Assembly: GCF_900115955.1 (NCBI RefSeq)
Contig: NZ_FOYL01000002.1
Location: 806,001-870,000, forward strand
Reading direction: 5' to 3'
From: Lentzea waywayandensis
GTDB taxonomy: Bacteria; Actinomycetota; Actinomycetes; Mycobacteriales; Pseudonocardiaceae
DNA length: 64,000 nt
The notes beneath the pieces are model-generated. The model had not been told where the DNA came from and did no database searches. It worked only from the letters and a program-made list of their open reading frames with translations. Position numbers and translations under genes: made by a program. Positions 48,478 to 55,090 of this stretch are shown in pieces. Within the stretch, counting starts at the first letter, position 1; each line of letters begins with the position of its first letter.

Positions 48478-49260
48478 TCATCGGATCGGTTCGCGGCGGA
48501 CCGGCGAGCGGTACCCGACCGCCAGGTGACCCAGTTCGTCATGGCCGATCTCGGCTTCCACGTCGAACACCTCGCGCAGCAACGGCGCGGTCAGGACGTC
48601 AGCGGCCTGGCCGTTCGCGACGACCGTGCCGCCGTGCATCAGGACCAGCCGGTCGCAGTAGCGGGCGGCCAGCGCGAGGTCGTGCAGCGCCACCACGACG
48701 GTCTGCGGCGTGCGGCCGGCCAGTTCCATCAGTTCGAGCTGGTGGCGCACGTCCAGGTGGTTCGTGGGCTCGTCCAGCAGCAGTCCGGACGTGCGTTGCG
48801 CCAGCGCCCGCGCCAGGTGGGTGCGCTGACGTTCGCCGCCCGACAGCTGCTTCCACGGCCGGTCCGCCAGCCCGGTGAGGTCCAGTTCTTCCAGCTCCGC
48901 CGCGACGATCGCGTGATCCTCGGCATCGGGGCCGCGCCACCGCGACCGGTGCGCGGTGCGACCGAGCATGGCGACCTCGGCCACCCGCAGATCGCTGTCG
49001 GTGTCGGCGGTCTGCTCGACGAACGCCAGCCTGCGCGCTCGCTCACGGGCTGACCACGACGTGATCTCCACGCCGTCGAAGCGCACCTCGCCGTTGGTCG
49101 GGGCGCGCAGCCCGGCCATGCACCGCAACAGCGACGACTTGCCGGAGCCGTTCGGCCCGATCAGCCCGACCGTCTCCCCCGGCTCGACCGTCAGGCTCAC
49201 GTCCCTGACGATGGTCTTGCCCGGCACGCCCCAGCTCAGGTTCCGGACCTCGATCCTCAC
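48478..49260 (-). CDS. FecE-type ABC transporter ATPase
   Basis: 260 residues. Walker A GPNGSGKSS, signature LSGGERQRTHLARAL, Walker B LLLDEPTNHLD and switch His ALHDLALAARYCD are all intact. It powers uptake through the permease encoded just upstream (ATGA overlap, 49257-49260). The family imports Fe(III)-siderophores, cobalamin, haem and other metal chelates. Cytoplasmic face of the membrane. Confidence 0.95.
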   Translation of the reverse strand: MRIEVRNLSWGVPGKTIVRDVSLTVEPGETVGLIGPNGSGKSSLLRCMAGLRAPTNGEVRFDGVEITSWSARERARRLAFVEQTADTDSDLRVAEVAMLGRTAHRSRWRGPDAEDHAIVAAELEELDLTGLADRPWKQLSGGERQRTHLARALAQRTSGLLLDEPTNHLDVRHQLELMELAGRTPQTVVVALHDLALAARYCDRLVLMHGGTVVANGQAADVLTAPLLREVFDVEAEIGHDELGHLAVGYRSPVRREPIR

Positions 49261-50318
49261 AGCTCACCCCGCTTGCGCAGCACCAGCAGGAAGAGCGGCA
49301 CGCCGAGCAGCGCGGTGAACACGCCCACGGGCACCTCCAGCGGCGAGAACACCACGCGGGTGAGCGCGTCCGTCCAGACCAGGAACACCGCGCCGACGAC
49401 CGCCGACAACGGCAGGAGCTTGCGGTGCAACGGACCGACGAGGAACCGGACGCCGTGCGGCACGATGAGCCCGACGAACCCGACCGCGCCCACCGCGGCC
49501 ACCGCGACGGCGGTCAGCACCGAGGTCGTCACCAGCAGGACGACGCGTGTCGTCCGGACGTCGACCCCCAGCGAGGACGCGGTGTCGGTGCCGAACGCGA
49601 ACCCGTCCAGCGCGGCCGAGCACAGCCACACCACCAGCAGGCCGATCGCCAGGACCACCGCGCACACCACCACGGACGTCCACCGGGCCGACGCGAGCGA
49701 CCCCAGCAGCCAGTTGGTCACGGCGCGGATGCTGTCGGCGTCCCCGGACGTCAGCAGGATCAACGAGGTGAGTGCGGCGAACAGCTGCCCCACGACCACA
49801 CCGGTGAGCACCACGCGCGACGAGTCCAGTCCGGTGCGCTTGAGCAGCAACATCAGCAACCCGAACGACACCAGCGCGCCGACCAGCGCCCCACCGGTCA
49901 CCCCGAGCTGCGTGCCCGCGAACCCCAGCACCACCACGATCACCGCGCCCGTCGAGGCGCCGGACGACACCCCGAGCAGGTACGGGTCGGCGAGCGAGTT
50001 GCGCGTAACGCTCTGCAGCACCGCGCCGCACACCGCCAGCGCCGCCCCGACGAGTGCCGCGAGCAGCACCCGCGGCACCCTCAGGTCCCAGATCAGCGAG
50101 TCCAGCAAACGTGGCAGCGGAATCACGGGCAGGCCGAGGCGTCCGCCCGCGGCCCGGCCGATCTCGGCCCAGCCCGCGCCCACGCCGATGCGGACGGCGA
50201 GCACCATCGACACCACGAGCACGACGAGGCTCAGCACGACGACGAGCGTGTTCTTCCTGCGTTGAACGGGTTTCGGAGCTTGCCGGACGACCGGGTCGAG
50301 AAGGGCCGCGTCAGCCAC
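49257..50318 (-). CDS. FecCD-family metal-chelate permease
   Basis: 353 residues, GTG at 50318 overlapping the binding-protein gene by eight bases. About ten hydrophobic segments; family signatures [43 protein letters not shown] and VGFVGLIVPHGVRFLVGP. A single permease gene implies a homodimer, as in BtuC. Works with the adjoining FecE and FecB proteins. Confidence 0.95.
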   Translation of the reverse strand: MADAALLDPVVRQAPKPVQRRKNTLVVVLSLVVLVVSMVLAVRIGVGAGWAEIGRAAGGRLGLPVIPLPRLLDSLIWDLRVPRVLLAALVGAALAVCGAVLQSVTRNSLADPYLLGVSSGASTGAVIVVVLGFAGTQLGVTGGALVGALVSFGLLMLLLKRTGLDSSRVVLTGVVVGQLFAALTSLILLTSGDADSIRAVTNWLLGSLASARWTSVVVCAVVLAIGLLVVWLCSAALDGFAFGTDTASSLGVDVRTTRVVLLVTTSVLTAVAVAAVGAVGFVGLIVPHGVRFLVGPLHRKLLPLSAVVGAVFLVWTDALTRVVFSPLEVPVGVFTALLGVPLFLLVLRKRGEL

Positions 50319-51288
50319 GGCCGGCGATCTTGTCGAGCCCCGCGCCGAACGCCTTGAGCGCGTCGACCGTACGCACCGACGGGTCCATCTCGATGCCGGG
50401 CAGCTCGATCACCTTGTTCTCCCGCACCGCCTTGAGCTGCGAGACGACCGGGTGTTCGCGCATCATCGCGAGCTTCTCGCTCGCCTTGTCACCGGGGTTG
50501 CCGCGTTCGGACAGGTCACCGATCACGATGACGTCGGGATCGCGGCGGGCGATCTCCTCCCAGGACGCCTCCGGCCACTCCTGGCTCAGGTCGTCGAAGA
50601 CGTTGACCGCACCGGCGATCCTGCTCATCTGGCTCGGCATGCCGTCCTTGCCCGCCACGTACGGAACGCCCTTGAACACCGAGTAGACCCAGACGACCTT
50701 CACCGGATCCCGTTTCACCGCCTGGACTTCGGCCACGGCCGCGCGTTGCTCGGCAGCGAGCTGGTTCGCCTTCTCGGTGACGCCGAAGATCTTCCCGAAG
50801 TTCTCGTAGTCGCGGAACAGCCGGTCGAACGGCGCGGTCGTGCCGTCCGGGCAGTTCACCGCGCTCACGAACGTAGGCACGCCAAGGGTTTCCAGCTCGT
50901 CGCGCGTTCCGGCGCGGTCGGCGGTGAAGAGTTCCTTGAACGACGCCACCACCACGTCGGGGTTGGCCGCCCTGAGCGGCTCCGACGTGAGGATCTTGGG
51001 CGACAGCACCGGGATCTTCGCGTAGGCGTCGGCGAACCGGGGCGCCACCTTGGTCTTGACGTTCGCGGTACCGGCCATCCGGTCCTGCATTCCCAGCGCC
51101 AGCAACGTTTCAGTCGAGTTCTGGTCGAGCGTCACCACCCGTTGCGGCGTGCCGGTGAACGTGAGCTGCTTGCCGCAGCTGTCCACCACCACCGACTGAG
51201 CCGTCGGCGCCTGGGCGCCTCCCGGTGTGGCGCAGCCCGCGGCCAGCACCGCGACCAACGCCAGTCCGAGACGGGCGGGGTGAGACAT
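50311..51288 (-). CDS. FecB-type metal-chelate-binding lipoprotein
   Basis: 325 residues, ATG 51288 with GGAGG seven bases upstream. Lipobox VLAAGC (Cys 19). The fold is a TroA/FecB-type two-lobed binding protein: RVVTLDQNSTETLLALGMQDRMAG, ANPDVVVASF, RRDPDVIVIGDLSERG, VIELPGIEMDPSVRTVDAL. It captures a metal chelate outside the cell for the overlapping permease gene. It is first in the minus-strand operon and starts 44 bases from the Zur-like box. Confidence 0.93.
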   Translation of the reverse strand: MSHPARLGLALVAVLAAGCATPGGAQAPTAQSVVVDSCGKQLTFTGTPQRVVTLDQNSTETLLALGMQDRMAGTANVKTKVAPRFADAYAKIPVLSPKILTSEPLRAANPDVVVASFKELFTADRAGTRDELETLGVPTFVSAVNCPDGTTAPFDRLFRDYENFGKIFGVTEKANQLAAEQRAAVAEVQAVKRDPVKVVWVYSVFKGVPYVAGKDGMPSQMSRIAGAVNVFDDLSQEWPEASWEEIARRDPDVIVIGDLSERGNPGDKASEKLAMMREHPVVSQLKAVRENKVIELPGIEMDPSVRTVDALKAFGAGLDKIAGRG

Positions 51289-51321
51289 CGGATCCTCCAG
51301 AAAGTTCACTCGACGGTGTGC

Positions 51322-51332
51322 GTTACTGTAAC
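51322..51332. promoter_or_regulatory. Perfect dyad GTTACTGTAAC
   Basis: An 11-bp palindrome (GTTAC-T-GTAAC) abutting the Zur-like box by one base in the divergent intergenic region. It may extend that operator or be a second site; no known consensus is matched with confidence. Confidence 0.4.
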
Positions 51333-51346
51333 GACAATCATTTTCA
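51332..51346. promoter_or_regulatory. Zur/Fur-family box
   Basis: Minus-strand reading TGAAAATGATTGTCG matches the actinobacterial Zur core TGAAAATGATTTTCA at 13 of 15 positions. It lies 43 bases upstream of the fecB-like start and 27 bases upstream of the exporter start, so one bound repressor could silence both operons. No iron-type (DtxR/IdeR) box TTAGGTTAGGCTAACC was seen in the same interval. Confidence 0.6.
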
Positions 51347-51373
51347 ATGCAACCCTGCTGGAAGGTCGATCGC

Positions 51374-52582
51374 GTGGTCCACGACACAGTGCGCAGCCCG
51401 TCGGTGTTGCGCAGCACCACTTTTCTCCGCCTCTGGACCGCGACGACGGCATCGGGCATCGCGACCTGGGCGCTGCCGTTCGTGCTGGGCCTGGCCGTGC
51501 TCTCACGCTCGCTGACGGCCGTGGAACTGGGCGTCCTGCTCGCCGCGCGCACCGCGGGCTTCCTCGCCGCCGTCCCGGTCAGCGGCGTCCTGGCCGACCG
51601 CTACGCGCGCCGCCAGGTGGTCCTGTGGTCGGGCCTCACCTCTGCCGTCGCCGCGCCCGTCCTCGCTGCCTTCGTGGGCAACTCGCTGGTGTTCGCGGCC
51701 GTCGCGGCCGTGGCGATGGGAGCGGGCCAGGGCGCGTGCCGCCCGGCGTTCCAGGCGTTGACCGCCGAGGTGGTGGCAATCGACCAACGTCAGCAGGCCA
51801 ACGCCGCGATGACCCTGTCGGTGCGGGTGACGACGTTGGTAGCGCCGGGTTTGACCGCGTTGCTCGCGCTGTTCCTGAACACGCAGGTGCTGCTGCTCGG
51901 CATCGGTGCGCTGTGGCTGGTCGCGGCCCTGGTCCCACCCGTCGGAACCGGCGGCACGGCCCCTGGCGGCGGTTCCGGCTTCGTGGCGGACTTCTGGGAC
52001 GGCGTGCGTGAGGCCCGCAGGCACCCTTGGTTCCTGGCCGGGCTCGGCGCGCTGACCGCGGTGATCGCCACCGGCTACTCGGCGACCGGCGTGGTGCTCC
52101 CCCTGGTCAGCCGCGACCGCTACGACACCGAGGCGGTGCTGGCGGGCGCGCTGACCGCCTACACGCTCGGCGCGCTGGCCGGCGCCCTGCTCATCGCCCG
52201 CTGGCGGCCGCGGCACGCGGGCTGGACCGCGCTGTTCGGCCTCGCGCTGTACGGGTTCGCGCCGCTGAGCCTGCTGCTGCCGGTGCACCCGTTCGTCGTG
52301 ATCGCCGCCTACGCCGTCGCGGGCCTGGGCATCGAGCTGTTCAACGTGCCGTGGTTCACCGCGACCCAGCGCGAGGTCGAGCCGTCGAAGCTCGCCCGCG
52401 TGTCCTCTTTGGACTTCCTGATGTCCTACGGGCTCGCGCCGATCGGTCTGGCGCTCATCGCCCCGGCGATCTCGGCGTTCGGCGCTCCCGTGGTGCTGGC
52501 CGCCTGCGCGGTGATCTGCTTCGCCGCGCCCGCGCTGGCCGCGCTGGTGCCGTCGTCCCGCGACTTCGGGCCGCGCCGATGA
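51374..52582 (+). CDS. MFS exporter of the metal locus
   Basis: 402 residues from the GTG at 51374, chosen for GGAAGG eight bases upstream. About 12 hydrophobic segments and GVLADRYARR after the second. It is divergent from the uptake operon, shares its Zur-like box, and overlaps the downstream oxygenase by ATGA. Export of a locally made chelator is the natural reading. It is a close paralogue of the transporter at 31566-32798. Confidence 0.9.
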   Translation: MVHDTVRSPSVLRSTTFLRLWTATTASGIATWALPFVLGLAVLSRSLTAVELGVLLAARTAGFLAAVPVSGVLADRYARRQVVLWSGLTSAVAAPVLAAFVGNSLVFAAVAAVAMGAGQGACRPAFQALTAEVVAIDQRQQANAAMTLSVRVTTLVAPGLTALLALFLNTQVLLLGIGALWLVAALVPPVGTGGTAPGGGSGFVADFWDGVREARRHPWFLAGLGALTAVIATGYSATGVVLPLVSRDRYDTEAVLAGALTAYTLGALAGALLIARWRPRHAGWTALFGLALYGFAPLSLLLPVHPFVVIAAYAVAGLGIELFNVPWFTATQREVEPSKLARVSSLDFLMSYGLAPIGLALIAPAISAFGAPVVLAACAVICFAAPALAALVPSSRDFGPRR

Positions 52583-53301
52583 TCGTGTCCCGCCTGCCGG
52601 TCCTGGATCCCGCCGCGCGCGGCGCGTTGACGGAGACGGGCGCGGTGATCCTGACCGGCCTGCCGAACTCCCCGAACTCGTTGCCCGTGGCCGCTTCCCT
52701 GCTGTTCGGCACGTCGTTGCGCGAGCTGTTCCCACACCGGACCCGGCGTTCGGTGGACGGCGAGGTCGTCGGGTTGCACGCGGACAGCTTCGACGTGGTC
52801 GTCGACATCGCCGGAAAACCCGTGCGGCGCAGACATCCCGACGAGGACTACGTCCTGGTGCTGCTCGCCTCCCAGGCCGCGTACGGCGGCCAGTCCTTCG
52901 TCCTCGACGCGCACGAGTTCACCGACTCGCTCGACGCGGAGCTGAAGGACTTCCTCACCGGGACGGACGTCGACCTCTACGGGCGCTGGGCAAACACGCG
53001 CGGCCTGCCCGCGACTCCGCGGGTAGGCCGTCACATCGAGTACACGCGCACGGGCAGGCGCATCACCCGACGCACGGACGGGGTCGCGGCCCTGCACCGC
53101 GACCCCGCCGCCGAACACGTCATCGACATGCTCGCCCGCTTCGACACCGAGGTCGAGCGGGTGCAGCGGACGTTGCCGAGGATCAGACTGAACGAGGGCG
53201 AACTACTGGTCCTCGACAACTACCACTGCTGGCACGGCCGGGACGCACACACCGGCGCCCGGACCGTGCACATCCAGACGGTGCGAACAGATGACGCTTA
53301 G
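52579..53301 (+). CDS. TauD/clavaminate-synthase-like Fe(II)/2OG oxygenase
   Basis: 240 residues, ATG in an ATGA overlap with the exporter. Metal-ligand motif H67-x-D69 (LHADS) and distal H219 (NYHCWHGRDAHTGAR), with R221 or R228 for 2-oxoglutarate. Such enzymes hydroxylate or desaturate amino-acid-like substrates. Coupling to the exporter suggests it tailors the exported small molecule, for example by hydroxylation to make a metal ligand. Substrate unknown. The 3' end overlaps the convergent hemerythrin gene by four bases. Confidence 0.88.
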   Translation: MIVSRLPVLDPAARGALTETGAVILTGLPNSPNSLPVAASLLFGTSLRELFPHRTRRSVDGEVVGLHADSFDVVVDIAGKPVRRRHPDEDYVLVLLASQAAYGGQSFVLDAHEFTDSLDAELKDFLTGTDVDLYGRWANTRGLPATPRVGRHIEYTRTGRRITRRTDGVAALHRDPAAEHVIDMLARFDTEVERVQRTLPRIRLNEGELLVLDNYHCWHGRDAHTGARTVHIQTVRTDDA

Positions 53302-53849
53302 GAGCCGGCCTTCTGCAGTTCCTTGCGCAGCTGTTCCTTGGTCATGTTCGACGCACCGGTGACGCCGAGGTTCTGGGCCTGGACGAGCAGTTCGTCGCGG
53401 GTGGCCTGGCCGGGCAGCTCACCGAGGTGGTCGGCGCGGCTGCGCGCGAACGCCTCACCGAGCTCGTGGCGGCGCTGCGTGCTCAGGCGCTTGCGCATGC
53501 CCGGCAGCACCGTCTTCTCCTCTTCCTCCACGTGGTGGGTGATGGAGTCGACGACGTCCTGCAGGGCCTTCTCGTACTTCGGCGAGTCGTACTCGCAGTC
53601 GAGGAGCTTGGCGAGCAGCAGCTCGGCCTCGGCGTGCTCCTCCTGGCTGTGCTCGACCTCGTCCTGACCGCCCGCGTCCCTGGCCGGCGGGTAGACCTCG
53701 GACTCCTCCGCGCGGCTGTGGGCGACGAGCAGGCCGCACATGACGGGCGTGAGCAGCGGGCGTTTCTCCGGGTGGTTCTTCAGCTCGTCGAACAGGCGCT
53801 CCACCTCGCGGTGGTCCTGCATGATCAGGTCGACGACGTCGTACCGCAT
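53298..53849 (-). CDS. Hemerythrin HHE protein with Rho-N/SAP-like tail
   Basis: 183 residues. HHE iron-binding helices carry the expected ligands: QDHREVE, LLVAHSRAEESEVY, EHSQEEHAE and ITHHVEEEEKTVLPG. The C-terminal 35 residues (TRDELLVQAQNLGVTGASNMTKEQLRKELQ) form a Rho-N/SAP-like helix-extended-helix often linked to nucleic-acid binding. The diiron domain probably senses or stores oxygen, NO or peroxide. The next gene upstream on the same strand is 15 bases away. Confidence 0.92.
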   Translation of the reverse strand: MRYDVVDLIMQDHREVERLFDELKNHPEKRPLLTPVMCGLLVAHSRAEESEVYPPARDAGGQDEVEHSQEEHAEAELLLAKLLDCEYDSPKYEKALQDVVDSITHHVEEEEKTVLPGMRKRLSTQRRHELGEAFARSRADHLGELPGQATRDELLVQAQNLGVTGASNMTKEQLRKELQKAGS

Positions 53850-53864
53850 GGTGGTGGTTCTCCT

Positions 53865-54527
53865 TCAGTTCGGGTCTTTCCTCGGATAGCGCGTGGTGAT
53901 GGAGGCGAGGCCGCGCCGTCCGATCCGGCCGAGTGCCACGCCGAACGCGCCGAACACCACCGCGGCGGCGACGGCACCGATGACGATCGACCACGTCAGG
54001 CCGGCGTTCAGCAGTCCTGCCGCGGAGCCGGCGATGACGCCGGCGACGAGGCCGTTCACCAGGTTCACGAGGCCGGACACGCCCAGCGTCGTGCCGATCA
54101 GCCGCGGCCGCCTGGTCTTGCGCCAGCCGGTCTGGCCGCCGTCCGCCTCGACACCGAGGGTGTCGTCGTGGATCTGCCGCACGAAGACGTCCCTGACGGA
54201 CGGTTCGAGGTCGCCGTAGACGTGCCGGATGCGGTTGATCCCGAGCCCCGCCTGCACGTCCTCGATGGTCAGCTCGACCGTGCGGAACAACGTGGCCAGA
54301 CCGATCAGGAACAACGCCGAGAAGATGACCAGCATCAACGTGAGCAGCACCTTCAGCGGCACGACCTGGGAGACGAACCCAAGGGCGATCATGGACGCGG
54401 AGATCGTCGTCAGCAGGTGACCTGCCCGCCCGGTCGCGTCCGTGATGGTCGCCGTGCGGATCATCTGCAGCGTGTTGTGCTCCATCGTGAGGATCGTCAG
54501 CGCGGAGGCCTTGTCCACTTCGGACAC
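53865..54527 (-). CDS. Four-helix membrane protein
   Basis: 220 residues from GTG 54527, one base after the stop of the upstream DUF7218 gene. Two hydrophobic pairs (about 38-82 and 148-200) flank a soluble loop. No family is recognised; the region resembles small DUF-type membrane proteins of actinomycetes. The tight spacing puts it in an operon with the hemerythrin and DUF7218 genes. Confidence 0.7.
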   Translation of the reverse strand: MSEVDKASALTILTMEHNTLQMIRTATITDATGRAGHLLTTISASMIALGFVSQVVPLKVLLTLMLVIFSALFLIGLATLFRTVELTIEDVQAGLGINRIRHVYGDLEPSVRDVFVRQIHDDTLGVEADGGQTGWRKTRRPRLIGTTLGVSGLVNLVNGLVAGVIAGSAAGLLNAGLTWSIVIGAVAAAVVFGAFGVALGRIGRRGLASITTRYPRKDPN

Positions 54528-54528
54528 G

Positions 54529-54852
54529 TCAGCGGCCGAGGGCGTCGACGAGTTCCTTCTTCGTCATCTTGGAGCGCCCCTTGATGTTGCGCTGCTTCGC
54601 CTCGTTGTACAGCTGGTCGTACGTCGGTCCCTGCGCACCGCTGTGCGACCGCTGCCCGCCGCGCTTCTGCGGCGACATGTCCTTGATGGACGATCGGCTC
54701 GCGGTCTTCGACTCACCGGCCTGCGCGCGGTTCTTGTTGACCGTCCGCGCGGCGATCTCCTTGGCGCGCTGGGGCGAGGCGCCACGGTCCTCGGCGGAGT
54801 CCTTGATGTGCTCGTACTGGCGTTCCCGTTTCGCGTTCGATCCTGCTGGCAT
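54529..54852 (-). CDS. DUF7218 / 'plasmid stabilization'-type small basic protein
   Basis: 107 residues; ATG 54852 follows a strong AGGAGG. Sequence landmarks NAKRERQYEHIKDSAEDRGASPQRAKEIAARTVNKNRAQAGESKTASRSS and a C-terminal Rho-N-like TYDQLYNEAKQRNIKGRSKMTKKELVDAL are those of a conserved actinobacterial family often labelled plasmid stabilization protein. Nucleic-acid binding is likely; a role in plasmid maintenance is not established. The shared Rho-N-type tail with the hemerythrin two genes downstream suggests a common function. Confidence 0.8.
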   Translation of the reverse strand: MPAGSNAKRERQYEHIKDSAEDRGASPQRAKEIAARTVNKNRAQAGESKTASRSSIKDMSPQKRGGQRSHSGAQGPTYDQLYNEAKQRNIKGRSKMTKKELVDALGR

Positions 54853-54923
54853 CACGACCTCCTGGATCGCGAGTACCCCTGGCCGGTGCGGTTCACACCA
54901 GGGTGACACCGGCCTCACCCGGA

Positions 54924-55090
54924 CTAGGCCGTGTCCTGTAGGTCTCGTCCGCGATAGTCGCGGCCGAGGGCCCCGGAGGCGGCACCGCCGAAACGCCCGA
55001 ATACGCCCGGTATGAGGGCGTTCCGGCGGCACCGCCTCCGGGTCTCTCGCCCGTGACTCTCATCGAACGGACCTACAGGACACGGCCTAG
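54924..55090. mobile_element. 167-bp palindromic MITE-like element
   Basis: A perfect 21-bp inverted repeat marks the ends (54924-54944 and 55070-55090, both bounded by CTAG), and the interior is also a long imperfect palindrome (CCCGGAGGCGG arm near 54972 pairing with CCGCCTCCGGG near 55032). There is no transposase. Ends of this type (CCGTGTCCTGTAGG) resemble terminal repeats of small transposon derivatives. The right end supplies the TAG of the neighbouring GH92 gene. Confidence 0.75.

Noticed and set aside
51289..51373. Iron-type DtxR/IdeR box in the metal locus promoter
   Set aside because: No TTAGGTTAGGCTAACC-like dyad was seen; the visible site fits Zur/Fur better.
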